From assembly GCA_023430975.1 (NCBI GenBank), contig JAEYYB010000093.1:1-64000 (forward strand): a stretch of 64,000 nucleotides of DNA, in the 5' to 3' direction. A program made the position numbers and the translations under genes. Origin of the DNA: Bacillota bacterium. Its GTDB lineage: Bacteria > Bacillota > Clostridia > Acetivibrionales > DSM-2933. How positions within the stretch are numbered: position 1 is the stretch's first letter; each line of letters starts with the position of its first letter. The notes under the pieces were generated by a model. The model saw only the letters and a program-made list of their open reading frames with translations, ran no database searches and was not told the origin of the DNA. This document shows positions 36,587 to 46,940 of this stretch, in pieces.

Positions 36587-39500
36587 CTACCTTTCTCCTC
36601 CCATATAACTTAATTCTTCCTCAGCAACAACCAAAGTTTCTTCTTCCACTTCTTCAGCACCTGATTCATCCAAAATCTCATCCTGATTCTTCAATTCCTC
36701 GAACTCAAGCTTCGCATTAATTTCAGCCTGTCTTGCAAGATATTGGTTTAATTTCTCATCAAACTCAAAAGGCTTATCTGCTTCTCTTTTTGCTTCATCA
36801 AATTGAACAAGGGTATCAGATAACCTTTGCTCAGTACTTTTGAGAACTCCAGGTATTCTTTCCACCAAATTTTCAAGTCTCATAATACTTCCTAACCCTG
36901 AGTCTCCAAGCATTGTACTGTAAACGCTTTTACCTTTAAGTACAATGTCAATCTGGTCAAATGATGATCTTACAAGTAAAACATCAAAGCCTTTATATGC
37001 ACCAACTTTAAACTGTTCATTCCTTGTCAAATTACTTATCTTTGCCAAAACCTGTAATGCATCACCAGCTTTTGATCTTTCATCATACATTTTTCCATTG
37101 ATGATAATATTAAAATCAGTCCCAGCACTCATAGATACAAGCTCAATATCTTTCTTAATATTTTTTATTTTTTCTTCACAGTAAGCAATTGTTTTTGGAT
37201 AGTTGTCTTCTATATTTCTCTGAAGAGTGTGCTTTTCATTACTCCAGTTTGCTTTTAGGAGTTTTAGTCTTAAAACCTCATTATCTACTTCCATTTTTTC
37301 TGCAACCAAAGGATTAGCAGTAGCAATAGCTTTTACCTCTGCTGCATTTAGAACAGTTTCGTCTGCATCTTCACAACTTCTTGAAATAGATTTACCTGTC
37401 ATTACTTGTGAAATATACCGTAGCTTTTGTTCTTGAATCTGCCAAAGGTAACCATCGAAAGTCCCTTTTGTTACATACCTGTTTACCATTACTACAGCAT
37501 TTTTATTACCTTGCCTAATTATCCTTCCATCACGCTGTGTAATATCAGCAGGCCGCCATGGACAGTCAAGATGGTGTACTGCAATTAACAGGTCCTGCAC
37601 ATTAGTTCCGGTGCCCATCTTCTGGGTGCTGCCAATAAGAACTCTTATCTCCCCTTTCCTTACCTTTTCAAACATTTCTTCACGTTCAATGTCCGTTTTA
37701 GCATCATGGATAAAAGCTACTTCGTTTTCCGGCACACCTTTTAAAACTAATTGCTCTTTTGTTTCATCATAAACATTAAACTGCCCAGGCTTTGGAGTGC
37801 CACTATCACAAAAAATTATCTGTGTCAGTTTTTGCTCTTTAGTACTATTCCATATTTCAAAAACAGTATTAATACATTGGTTTAGTTTTGAATCAGGATC
37901 ATTAGGAGCATTTTCATATAATAATCTTGGGTCAATTGACATGAGTTTTGCTTCATGAGTAAGTTTCAGCATATTATCAATTGATGAATCAATCTCCTTA
38001 TTTCTGATCTTCTCAGCTCTTTCAACAAAGCTATCCATAATTTCTTTCTGAAAACCTGAACATTCTGTTACAATAATATTTGCTTTTCCACCTTCAATCT
38101 CTGGGACCGGTAATTTTAACATATCAGCGGTTTGTATATCAGCAATCTGTCTAAAAATGTTCATAAGTTCCGGTAGATTATGAAATTTTGAAAATCTATT
38201 TTTCATCCTATACCCACTACCCTCTGGATTTATTTCAAGAGAAGACACTACCTCACCAAAGGTTGCAGCCCAATTATCAAACAGATCAAGCCCTAGCTTC
38301 TTAAGAACTTGTGGTTGTAAGTACCTTTGCATAATAAACATTTCACTCATCGAATTTGATATAGGTGTTCCCGTTGCAAAAACTACCCCCTTACCCTGAT
38401 TAACTTCCTGTAGGTACTGGCATTTAAGAAGCATGTCCATAGCCCTTTGAGAACTTGAACGACCAATCCCCGATATATTTCTCATCTTGGTAAATACAAA
38501 ACAATTTTTATAGGCATGAGCTTCATCAACAAACATATAGTCAACACCTAGCTGTTCAAAGTTCAACAAATCATCCTTCTTAGAAACATTTACAAGCTTA
38601 TCAAGCCTTGACTTAAGATTATTTTGAAATATAACCATTTGTTTGATGCTCCACTTATCTCCCTTCTCCCTTTTCATTTCATCAATCATGAAAGATATCG
38701 TGTTAATCTCATCAAGCAGGAGTTTTTCCTGTCTTTCTTTGGAAATGGGTATTTTTTCAAGTTGACTATGTCCAATGATAATGGCATCATATTCACCTGT
38801 CGCAATTTTTGACACAAACCTTTGCCGACTCTTCTTTTCAAAATCCTTTTTTGTTGTCACAAGTACGTTTGCAGAAGGGAAAAACCTTAGAAATTCATTT
38901 GCCCATTGTTCTGTCAAGTGGTTTGGTACAACATATATAGGCTTCTTTATTGCACCAATGTTTTTTAAATACATCCCCGATGCAATCATAGCTGCCGTCT
39001 TCCCGGCACCTACCTCATGTGCCATGAGTGCAGTCCCTGAGTATATAATCCTTGCAGACACATCCTTCTGATGTTTTCTTAGTTCAAGTTCTTCACTCAT
39101 ACCTCTAAAAACAAGATGGCTCCCATCATACTCTCTGGGTCTAATATTATTAAATTTATCATTGTAAATTTTAAGAAGTGTATCAGTACGTTCTTTGTCT
39201 TTAAATAACCAAGAAGAAAATGCTTCTTTAATCTGCTGTTGCTTTGACCTTGCAATCATTGTTTCTTTTGCATTCACTACATACCGGATTTGTTCATTGC
39301 CACTTGCATCATAATACAACTGAGGATCACGAACCGTTGTACTTTGAAGGTTTAAGGTATCCTCATATATTTCATAGGCATTTACTCGATGGGTACCATA
39401 TGTCTGATTTACTTTCACAGACTCCGATTCATAATTTTTATTAGTAATTCTCCAAGTCGATGAAAACTCAAGATATTTTAGCTCTATACCATTATTTCCT

Positions 39501-42500
39501 TGTCTATACTCTGCCGTTCCAAAAGTTTCATACATAAATCCTTCATAAAATTCGATTGGTATCCATGGACTTCCTACCCTGAAATCAATTTCACTTGGAA
39601 GCAATGGAGTTGGCTCGACCGCCGCTAATGCTTCAACATTCCTTGAAAATAATTCTGGATTATCTTCAGCTTTCAGTTTGGCATATGCAAGCTTGTCTTT
39701 CACATTCCCTGATAAATACTCCTCATCAAGCTCCCATCCTTCATAATAATTACCATAATACTTACTTGGATTTAAAAATATCTTATCCCCTAACTCTCTA
39801 ATAATGTCATCTGGCTCTTTCGGATATAGCTGTGCCATATATTTTATATCTACCTTCATCCTAAGATTCAATGAAATCTCCAATGCTTCAAGTGCACTAC
39901 CTGCTTTCTCTGGCATTGTATAGGATTTAATTGTAGCTTTATAAAATATAGGAGACTTCTTATAGGACAATTTATCATCTAAAACATCTTCAATGGAACG
40001 AAGTAATGGCATTTGGTCATCATCAATAAAAGCCACTACATTTGCTTTGTCATTAATATATCCATTCTTTTTTACAAACCTGTCATAAACATTATTTAGC
40101 TTATCCTGTGCCTCTTTTAATTCATATGGATGGTACTCCCTTGTCTGGACTCCTATTACTTCAAGCAAAGCATGCCTTACTTCATTTAATCCTTTAATTC
40201 TTTCTGCCTTTTTACCTTTAATGTCTTGAGGATACAACCTGCTATTTTCACAATAGTAAATTTCATTATCTCGGATTACATAAGTAAAGTTTTTGGTCCC
40301 TTCATCTGCTTCTATAAATTTTACAGTTTCAGCTTCTATCTCATCATCAGATTCCATTATTTGTTCATTATCAGCCTCTGCCATAAAAACCGCATTAAGT
40401 TTAGATAAGGCTTGCTTTAAATCATCATATAAGTTTTGATTTTCAAAAGGTTCCAGAGTTGTCGTACTTTCATTTCCATACATACTTCGGTCATACTTCA
40501 TAATCCCAAGCATCATCTCAGGATGTTCGATAAAATATTTATTCATCGTTATATGATTGCTATTTTGGCCTATATAAACCCAGTATGGCATCTCATTTGT
40601 TTCTTCAAATCGCTTTTGCAAAAACAATATATCTGCTGTAACTTCTGTTCCTGCAATTGACTTAAATGCTGTATTTGGTAATCTCACTGCACCAATCAAA
40701 TCTGCTCTTTTTGCTATATATTCTCTTACCTCCGGATATCTCTTATCAAGTGTCCCCTTTGAAGTAATAAATGCAATAATACCGCCTGGTTTAACCTTAT
40801 CTATTGTTTTTGCAATAAAATAATCATGAATCAGGAAATCATAAACCTCATACCTTTTGTCATACAGTTTAATATTGTTAAATGGTATATTTCCAATAGC
40901 CAAATCAAATGAATTATCTGAAAAATCCACGGTTTCATAGCCAGTTACTTTTATATTAGCCTTTTGATAAAGCTGCTTTGCAATCCGTCCGGTTATGCTA
41001 TCTACCTCTACCCCATAAAGCTTAGAGTTTGTAAACTCCTCCGGTATTACTGAAAAGAAGTTACCTGTACCCATAGCAGGATCAAGAATTTTTCCTCCTG
41101 AAAACCCAAATCTGCCTAATGTATCATAAATATGCTTAATTAACACCGGCTCCGTATAATAAGCTGTAATTGTAGAATTTCTCGCAGCTTCATACTCATT
41201 ATCATGAAGCAGATATTTCAGTTCCTGGTATTCATTTTCCCAACCATTAGCATTAGGGTTAAAAGCATTTGCAAGACCTCCCCAGCCTACATATCTGGCA
41301 AGAATTATTTGTTCATCATGTGTTGCTAACCTGTTTTCACCTTCAATCCTTTTGAGTAACTTTATTGCCTCAACATTATTTCGGTATTTGGTCTTTTGAC
41401 CACCTGAATATAGATTGTCTTCTTCTCTATATTGATAATTTATCTTCTCCTGACTGGTACGACGAGAAACAATACTTATATTTTCCATTTGGGAAGGAAC
41501 ACCATTATGATAAATACCTTCTTCTTCAGTACCATTTGTATTATCAAATCTCTCAGTCCCCTTTGCTTCATCTGCTGAATCATCTATATAATGAGGTATA
41601 TCATCTATCTGAACAAATGATATTGGTAATTCTTTATCCGCTGAAAATACAGGTTGTCTTTTGGCAGGCCTAAACTTGTAAAACTCGGGCTCAGCTTTTT
41701 CACCCATAAAAATAGAGCCACTGTCTTGTGACTCCATAAAATCGATCTGGATATTTTGCTCCTTCATATAAGTACCGTCAACACCCAATAAATCTATCTG
41801 GCCTTCATCACTATCTCGTTTATAACTATCTCCTCCGCTGCTAGCTTGATACTGTTTAGGTGCCTCGTCTTCTCCATTGTATCCTCGGTCTCTGGAACTG
41901 GATCTTTTATTATCATCTGTTCCATCACCATTTGAAGCTTCTCCCCAGCTTCCATATCCGCCTGATGCATCTTCTCCATTAAAGTCCCTTGCATCATTAG
42001 TAGCGAGAATCTCTGAGGATAATTCTCCTTTAGGAATCTCATGGCCATTCTCCCATACTTGCCTAGAGGCTCTATGTCGTTTTTCGGATTGTTTGATATC
42101 TGAATACTCAGATACTTCAGCCCTTCTATCTCTGTTGTACTCAAGTTCAGTTTGTTCATTTTGCATCATACTCCTTTCCTTTTCAATTATTTTTACTGTT
42201 CTCTCAACTTCGAGCAGTATATTTTTTGATATATCAGTAACTATAAATCCAAGTCTTGCAACAAGCGGAACTGTATTAAAATGTTCAATTGTCATAAAGC
42301 TATTAGGATTTTCATCTTTATCCATGATTCCACATCTTTTAAATACTATATAACGAACGCTGTCTTCTATGATCTCTTTTATTTCATCCTCAAGCCCTAG
42401 CTGTGGTAACTTTTCAAACATATGCCCTCTAATATCAATCTGAAAATCCTGCATATAATGTTCAAAACTTTGTTCCACACCTTGATTTACAATATTAATA

Positions 42501-42907
42501 ATACAACCGTCAAAACTCTGATTATGCATACCATAACTAAATGAAATCCTTTCAGCCACAAGCTTTTTTATCTCCTCATTCATCTTCCACGGTAACGGAA
42601 TACTTCCTTTTCCATTCGTCTGAGAAATATCAAAAAGATGTTTAATCGAGAGCTTTGCATTATCATACTCACAAACAGCTATCCCTGTTTCTCCTTTGTT
42701 TACATACCTATTAAATCTATTCCAGATACGAGTAGTTGCAAGCATAGTTACATTAGGATCTTGAGCATAAACAAGAAGTGTATTGTCAAAGCTGTACTTA
42801 TAGAATTGAGCGGCAAAGGGAAGATACTCCTTCCATGCCGCTCTACTTCTTGTAATCATTGGTGCTACTGTTTCATATATAGTTTTAAGCCGCTCATCTT
42901 TCCTCAT
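36587..42907 (-). CDS. Giant SNF2-type helicase fused to an N6-adenine methyltransferase
   Basis: 2,106 residues from the ATG at 42907 (GGGGGAATCGA upstream). The N-terminal 70 residues resemble the ArdC-like single-strand-binding domain (YKYSFDNTLLVYAQDP). A charged low-complexity region follows (about 240-480). The methyltransferase is at about 590-800: DPAMGTGNFFSVIPE binds AdoMet, and LAIGNIPFNN is an NPPF-type catalytic motif. The helicase is at about 1290-1900: ALMAHEVGAGKTAAMIASG, DYMFVDEAHAYKN, VVFATGTPISNSMSE and ITQRDGRIIRQGNKN. A coiled-coil tail ends the protein. Such fusions are typical cargo of clostridial conjugative elements and may protect incoming DNA. Confidence 0.88.
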   Translation of the reverse strand: MRKDERLKTIYETVAPMITRSRAAWKEYLPFAAQFYKYSFDNTLLVYAQDPNVTMLATTRIWNRFNRYVNKGETGIAVCEYDNAKLSIKHLFDISQTNGKGSIPLPWKMNEEIKKLVAERISFSYGMHNQSFDGCIINIVNQGVEQSFEHYMQDFQIDIRGHMFEKLPQLGLEDEIKEIIEDSVRYIVFKRCGIMDKDENPNSFMTIEHFNTVPLVARLGFIVTDISKNILLEVERTVKIIEKERSMMQNEQTELEYNRDRRAEVSEYSDIKQSEKRHRASRQVWENGHEIPKGELSSEILATNDARDFNGEDASGGYGSWGEASNGDGTDDNKRSSSRDRGYNGEDEAPKQYQASSGGDSYKRDSDEGQIDLLGVDGTYMKEQNIQIDFMESQDSGSIFMGEKAEPEFYKFRPAKRQPVFSADKELPISFVQIDDIPHYIDDSADEAKGTERFDNTNGTEEEGIYHNGVPSQMENISIVSRRTSQEKINYQYREEDNLYSGGQKTKYRNNVEAIKLLKRIEGENRLATHDEQIILARYVGWGGLANAFNPNANGWENEYQELKYLLHDNEYEAARNSTITAYYTEPVLIKHIYDTLGRFGFSGGKILDPAMGTGNFFSVIPEEFTNSKLYGVEVDSITGRIAKQLYQKANIKVTGYETVDFSDNSFDLAIGNIPFNNIKLYDKRYEVYDFLIHDYFIAKTIDKVKPGGIIAFITSKGTLDKRYPEVREYIAKRADLIGAVRLPNTAFKSIAGTEVTADILFLQKRFEETNEMPYWVYIGQNSNHITMNKYFIEHPEMMLGIMKYDRSMYGNESTTTLEPFENQNLYDDLKQALSKLNAVFMAEADNEQIMESDDEIEAETVKFIEADEGTKNFTYVIRDNEIYYCENSRLYPQDIKGKKAERIKGLNEVRHALLEVIGVQTREYHPYELKEAQDKLNNVYDRFVKKNGYINDKANVVAFIDDDQMPLLRSIEDVLDDKLSYKKSPIFYKATIKSYTMPEKAGSALEALEISLNLRMKVDIKYMAQLYPKEPDDIIRELGDKIFLNPSKYYGNYYEGWELDEEYLSGNVKDKLAYAKLKAEDNPELFSRNVEALAAVEPTPLLPSEIDFRVGSPWIPIEFYEGFMYETFGTAEYRQGNNGIELKYLEFSSTWRITNKNYESESVKVNQTYGTHRVNAYEIYEDTLNLQSTTVRDPQLYYDASGNEQIRYVVNAKETMIARSKQQQIKEAFSSWLFKDKERTDTLLKIYNDKFNNIRPREYDGSHLVFRGMSEELELRKHQKDVSARIIYSGTALMAHEVGAGKTAAMIASGMYLKNIGAIKKPIYVVPNHLTEQWANEFLRFFPSANVLVTTKKDFEKKSRQRFVSKIATGEYDAIIIGHSQLEKIPISKERQEKLLLDEINTISFMIDEMKREKGDKWSIKQMVIFQNNLKSRLDKLVNVSKKDDLLNFEQLGVDYMFVDEAHAYKNCFVFTKMRNISGIGRSSSQRAMDMLLKCQYLQEVNQGKGVVFATGTPISNSMSEMFIMQRYLQPQVLKKLGLDLFDNWAATFGEVVSSLEINPEGSGYRMKNRFSKFHNLPELMNIFRQIADIQTADMLKLPVPEIEGGKANIIVTECSGFQKEIMDSFVERAEKIRNKEIDSSIDNMLKLTHEAKLMSIDPRLLYENAPNDPDSKLNQCINTVFEIWNSTKEQKLTQIIFCDSGTPKPGQFNVYDETKEQLVLKGVPENEVAFIHDAKTDIEREEMFEKVRKGEIRVLIGSTQKMGTGTNVQDLLIAVHHLDCPWRPADITQRDGRIIRQGNKNAVVMVNRYVTKGTFDGYLWQIQEQKLRYISQVMTGKSISRSCEDADETVLNAAEVKAIATANPLVAEKMEVDNEVLRLKLLKANWSNEKHTLQRNIEDNYPKTIAYCEEKIKNIKKDIELVSMSAGTDFNIIINGKMYDERSKAGDALQVLAKISNLTRNEQFKVGAYKGFDVLLVRSSFDQIDIVLKGKSVYSTMLGDSGLGSIMRLENLVERIPGVLKSTEQRLSDTLVQFDEAKREADKPFEFDEKLNQYLARQAEINAKLEFEELKNQDEILDESGAEEVEEETLVVAEEELSYMGGER

Positions 42908-43937
42908 TCGATTCCCCCTTTCTGCGTTCAGGATACTTATCAAAAAAATCAGCCAAAGCTAAATCAATAATTTCTTCTATCTCCAATGCTTTATAAAGTG
43001 GATTAAAATACTTGGAATACACTCTATTCTTTAGTTTATAAGGTGGTGGTGCCTTGGCCCTTGTCCTTTTACTCAGCTCACCTGATAATATTTGATAAAC
43101 AGTCTCCTCTGTAAGCTTATCACTATTATAAAAATTCCTGAGCATTTCTGAAGCTTTCATATCTAGTTTAAAATTATGTTCTGTCCATACCTTATAAACA
43201 ATAGCTTGAGTTTCCTCATCAAAAAAAGATAAATCATAGGCAGTACGAATTGATATAAAATCCAAATCAAGTTTATCTTTGAAAGGATGGATGAGCTTGT
43301 TTATTCTTAGGTATCTAGCTATAGTATCTTTTGATAGCTTATACTTTTGACCAATATCCTCATGAGTTCTTAACTTTTTCGCCACTGGCGAAAAAGTTGG
43401 GTTTTCCCTTATTTCATCACTGTTTGACAGCTGTCTTATTTCATTCAACATGTCTGTTCTTTTGCCTTGACTTGCTAATGCTTTATGATGTTCAGATAAT
43501 GCCTTTGCTCTTTCCGAATGTGTTAAATCAGCAAATGACCTTTGAATAAGGTTTGTTTCAGTAACGATTAATAATGCATCATCATCAGATAAGTCTTCTT
43601 TTATTATAGCCGGGACTTCTGTAAGTCCTGCAAGCTTTGCAGCATTAGCCCTGTTATGCCCGGAGAGCAACTGATAAATATCATTACCTTTTGGCCTTAC
43701 AATCACTGGTAGTATAACACCGATGTCTTTAATACTCTCAACTAGGTCATTCAGCCTTTCACCTTCATATAACTTAAATGGATGATTATCAAAAGGTACC
43801 AACTGTGATATCTTCAGGGTAGCAGTAGCCTTACTGCTTACTTCTCCCTCTTCAGGCATTGGAGTATTCAGAAGAAATAAGTCATCCAGATTTTCAACCT
43901 TTCTTGGAACCAGTTTCCTTGTCTCACTCATTTCCAA
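42894..43937 (-). CDS. parB: ParB-family partition protein
   Basis: 347 residues. The ParB/Srx nuclease-like domain (about 45-145) has PFKLYEGERLNDLVESIKD, GVILPVIVRP and LLSGHNRANAAKLAGLTEVP. A central HTH with LSKDTIARYLRINKL follows. ParB binds parS sites and spreads using CTP, and with ParA it segregates a replicating circular form. It overlaps parA by 14 nt and the helicase gene by 14 nt, so all three are co-translated. Confidence 0.92.
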   Translation of the reverse strand: MEMSETRKLVPRKVENLDDLFLLNTPMPEEGEVSSKATATLKISQLVPFDNHPFKLYEGERLNDLVESIKDIGVILPVIVRPKGNDIYQLLSGHNRANAAKLAGLTEVPAIIKEDLSDDDALLIVTETNLIQRSFADLTHSERAKALSEHHKALASQGKRTDMLNEIRQLSNSDEIRENPTFSPVAKKLRTHEDIGQKYKLSKDTIARYLRINKLIHPFKDKLDLDFISIRTAYDLSFFDEETQAIVYKVWTEHNFKLDMKASEMLRNFYNSDKLTEETVYQILSGELSKRTRAKAPPPYKLKNRVYSKYFNPLYKALEIEEIIDLALADFFDKYPERRKGESNEER

Positions 43938-44712
43938 TCAACTCCTTAGCAAAATTTTGGTAAGCTATTGCTACTTTGCTCTTTGGTTGGTATTCTATAA
44001 TACTCTGCCCATATAGATTTGCCTCACCTACCTTTACAGAAGTCGGTATCTCAGTTTTAAATATTCTGACATTATCCTTGTATGCTTCATCTATCATGGC
44101 ATAAACATCCTTATAAAGCTTTGTGCGGTTATCACACATTGTCATCAAGATTCCTTCAACCTCAAGCCTTGGGTTGATTCTCTTTTTTACCTTAATAATA
44201 GTTTTAATTAATAGCTTTAAACCTATGGCTGATAAAAACTGTGGATTAACTGTTATAAGAACACTATCACTTGCAGCAAGGGCATTAATCGTAAGTAACC
44301 CAAGAGATGGTGAAGTATCAATGATTATGTAGTCATAGTCATTTCTATAAGTCTCAAGTATATTTGATAAAGTTTTCTCACCTCCCATTTCATCCCTGAG
44401 ATTTACTTCAACAACTGAAAGTTCAATGTTACATGGAATGATATCAAGATTCCCTTTTGAAATAATATACTCACTTCTGTCCGGCAGTTTCTCATCCTCC
44501 ATGGATGAATTCATAAGATGTAGTATTGTGGTTTTAAGACCATCGGGATTATCAATACCTACACATAAAGTTAAACTCCCCTGTGGATCGAAATCCAGAA
44601 GCAACACCTTATTCCCTTCATTTGACAAGGCATATGCCATGTTAAAAGCAGTTGTTGTCTTACCAACCCCACCTTTTTGATTTGCAATTGATATAATTCT
44701 TGCTTGTTTCAT
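43924..44712 (-). CDS. parA: ParA-family partition ATPase
   Basis: 262 residues from the ATG at 44712 (AGAGGTGATC upstream). Walker A is ANQKGGVGKTTTAFNMAYAL at about 8-27, then LLLDFDPQGSLT and YIIIDTSPSLGLLT. All signature residues are present. With ParB it should stabilise the excised circular element. It is the first gene of the long minus-strand operon. Confidence 0.95.
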   Translation of the reverse strand: MKQARIISIANQKGGVGKTTTAFNMAYALSNEGNKVLLLDFDPQGSLTLCVGIDNPDGLKTTILHLMNSSMEDEKLPDRSEYIISKGNLDIIPCNIELSVVEVNLRDEMGGEKTLSNILETYRNDYDYIIIDTSPSLGLLTINALAASDSVLITVNPQFLSAIGLKLLIKTIIKVKKRINPRLEVEGILMTMCDNRTKLYKDVYAMIDEAYKDNVRIFKTEIPTSVKVGEANLYGQSIIEYQPKSKVAIAYQNFAKELIGNE

Positions 44713-44762
44713 AAAGATCACCTCTTTCAAAGATTTTTTTAGTGTTCCAGTATCACACACTA

Positions 44763-44786
44763 TATAATGTGATTATACACTTTATA
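44763..44786. promoter_or_regulatory. Operator candidate over the parA -10 box
   Basis: TATAATGTG (44763-44771) and CACTTTATA (44778-44786) form an inverted repeat with one mismatch, centred exactly on the parA -10 box. ParA, ParB or the divergent HTH protein is a candidate ligand. Confidence 0.5.
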
Positions 44787-44799
44787 ATTTATCAGTCAA
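44772..44799 (-). promoter_or_regulatory. SigA-type promoter of the parA operon
   Basis: On the minus strand TTGACT (44794-44799) and TATAAT (44772-44777) are 16 nt apart, 60 nt upstream of the parA start codon. Confidence 0.65.
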
Positions 44800-44839
44800 C
44801 AGATTTTTAAATTTTTTAATGAATTTTTATGATATTTTA

Positions 44840-44868
44840 TTGAAAATATTCACCTTATCGTGTATATT
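44840..44868 (+). promoter_or_regulatory. SigA-type promoter of the small HTH gene
   Basis: TTGAAA (44840-44845) and TATATT (44863-44868) are separated by 17 nt, 21 nt upstream of the HTH gene start. Confidence 0.55.
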
Positions 44869-44889
44869 TCATTTAAGGATGGTGATTAT

Positions 44890-45105
44890 ATGCCTTTAAC
44901 TATGGGAGAGAAAATAAGAATTTTAACAAAACGAAAAAAAGTAACCATAACTGAATTGGCTACTTTAATTGGTACTACTAACCAAAATTTGAGTAACAAA
45001 TTATCAAGAGATAATTTTTCAGAGCAGGAACTCCGTAAGATTGCTGAAGCCCTTGGATGTATGTTTGAAGGTTATTTTATTTTTGATGATGGGGATAAAA
45101 TTTAA
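44890..45105 (+). CDS. Small XRE-family regulator
   Basis: 71 residues from the ATG at 44890, with AAGGATGGTGAT upstream. Almost the whole protein is a Cro/CI-like HTH: VTITELATLIGTTNQNLSNK and SEQELRKIAEALGCMFEGYF. It is divergent from parA across a 177-bp region with two promoters and an inverted repeat, so it is the likely repressor of the par/transfer operon. Confidence 0.8.
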   Translation: MPLTMGEKIRILTKRKKVTITELATLIGTTNQNLSNKLSRDNFSEQELRKIAEALGCMFEGYFIFDDGDKI

Positions 45106-45240
45106 AATATTCTATTTCTGAGTTGAAATTGTATTATGCAATAAATCATTCTTATATTTTTTCAAAATGCTGTTTTTACGATTGTTAACTCTTGATTTTA
45201 GTTTTTGTATTGTAATAATAATTTATTTAAGGTTATTCAT

Positions 45241-45849
45241 TCAATTCAATAAACATATAGTAAACTCGTCGCTTTCCTCTTTCCTTTTAGCTACAAAAAC
45301 AACATCCTTACTAAATCCTTCACTGGTAAACTCTAAACTTTTTGATAATATTTTACGCTCATAAACTTCTAAATCAAGTGAATTTTCCAAAGAGTCTATC
45401 AATATTTTTTCATCTGTAAAAAATAAGTGCCAATCATAATCTATTGTCTGTTCTTCTCTATCAACAACAAAACCTTGAACTTTACTGCCTATATTACTTT
45501 CAAATATCATATTAACAAGTGAATATAATACATCCTTCAAATGCAAATCTTCCAATCCATCTAGATATAAGCAAACCTCACTTAAATGGTCTTCTGAATG
45601 AATCTTCATTGAGATTTCTTGCTTATCAGCCCACCAAAATTGAATAAGGTAATCACTTATTTTCGGTAATATTTTAACTAGCTCTTCTTTTTCTATTTGA
45701 ATCATTTCTCCCTCTTCATCCCACAATTGAACCTTGTTAGTGTCAGGATACTCTAATGATATACCATTTAACCTGAAGATTCTTTCAATATTAATGAAAA
45801 TTTCCTCTTCACTAGCTGTTGTATATAAATATGCAACCCCTCTTGGCAT
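45241..45849 (-). CDS. Probable immunity protein of the upstream toxin
   Basis: 202 residues from the ATG at 45849, 7 nt after AGGAGGG. It is soluble and acidic with alternating strands and helices (VAYLYTTASEEEIFINIERI, IQFWWADKQEISMKI). No named family was recognised. Its place 13 nt after a nuclease-like toxin gene, its size and its charge fit an immunity protein. That assignment is by context. Confidence 0.5.
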   Translation of the reverse strand: MPRGVAYLYTTASEEEIFINIERIFRLNGISLEYPDTNKVQLWDEEGEMIQIEKEELVKILPKISDYLIQFWWADKQEISMKIHSEDHLSEVCLYLDGLEDLHLKDVLYSLVNMIFESNIGSKVQGFVVDREEQTIDYDWHLFFTDEKILIDSLENSLDLEVYERKILSKSLEFTSEGFSKDVVFVAKRKEESDEFTICLLN

Positions 45850-45862
45850 TATAAACCCTCCT

Positions 45863-46714
45863 TTAATCTTCAAAAATAACTACAGAATCTTTTCCTAGTT
45901 TTTTAATAGCAAAGTCAATTACCTTTTGAGGAGTTTCCTCTGAAAAATAAGCCTTTACCTGTACTCCCCTCTCAGCTGCTTCATCTTGGTAAACCTTTAT
46001 AACCGTACCTAATTTTGCTAAATCCTTTGCTTTTGCAGGACCACCAACCATTATTAATTCACCATTAGGCCCAATAACATCAATATCAGTCCCCCCAGCG
46101 GTTGACTTAATATTTTTGTTGCTAACTTTACCTCCCGTCATATCAGCGACCTTTTGCTCTCTTATCATACCTCTTACTTGTCTGGCATTCACATCCTTTT
46201 TTAAATTACTCATACTTTCACTTCTTTCACTGCTATCTAAATATAGATTTAAGATATCTTTTTGCTTATTAATATATAGACTGCTTCTATCTGAAATTGC
46301 CTTCATCTCACCCACTATTGATCCTGTTGTCTTGACATAACTTTCATATAATGCATTAATACTACTCTTTATATTTTGAATTTTTTTTACATTTTCACAA
46401 GCTTCCTTATATTTATGAAGAGCTTTATTGTAACTAATTAGCTCAGCATCACAACAAGGTACTAGCCTCCCATTCTCAGCTAAATGTTGTCTTCTAGTGC
46501 AGGCATTATATGCTGCTTTAGCTTGTAAATATTCGTTATATCTTAATTTCATAATTTTCAACCACTTTACAAGTTTAATTTCAGCTCTAGCACTAGTCTT
46601 CTTTATACTTCCAAGTATACTCTCTCTTGATTTTTCAGACTCTTGAGTAATTATACTTATTTTTTCTTTAACTTTTACTAATACACCTACATCCTTTAAT
46701 CTAACATCACTCAT
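45863..46714 (-). CDS. Putative secreted toxin with helical N-terminus and nuclease-like C-terminus
   Basis: 283 residues from the ATG at 46714 (AGGAGC upstream). Residues 1-180 form long helices like the export domains of type VII (LXG-like) substrates. The C-terminal 95 residues (GGTDIDVIGPNGELIMVGGP then AKAKDLAKLGTVIKVYQDEA and ERGVQVKAYF) follow a toxin block I recall from polymorphic toxins. The D-x-D and later acidic residues suggest a PD-(D/E)XK-type nuclease, but the fold is inferred. It is followed by a probable immunity gene and preceded by WXG100-like and EssC-like genes on the same strand. Confidence 0.6.
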   Translation of the reverse strand: MSDVRLKDVGVLVKVKEKISIITQESEKSRESILGSIKKTSARAEIKLVKWLKIMKLRYNEYLQAKAAYNACTRRQHLAENGRLVPCCDAELISYNKALHKYKEACENVKKIQNIKSSINALYESYVKTTGSIVGEMKAISDRSSLYINKQKDILNLYLDSSERSESMSNLKKDVNARQVRGMIREQKVADMTGGKVSNKNIKSTAGGTDIDVIGPNGELIMVGGPAKAKDLAKLGTVIKVYQDEAAERGVQVKAYFSEETPQKVIDFAIKKLGKDSVVIFED

Positions 46715-46940
46715 AAAAGCTCCTATAGCCTTATGTATTGTTTTTATCATCATCAATCAATCTGCCATAATTAATCCAATTAGCTAGAAACAAATCAGCT
46801 AATAGTATTTGGTATATTTCTTAATATTTTATCAAAGAGATATTTCAATTTAATTACATTTCCATTAAACTTATGTTTATTTTTGCATTATTTATTCAAA
46901 GGACCTATACAAATTTAAAAAGGTCACTTTTATTAAACAT

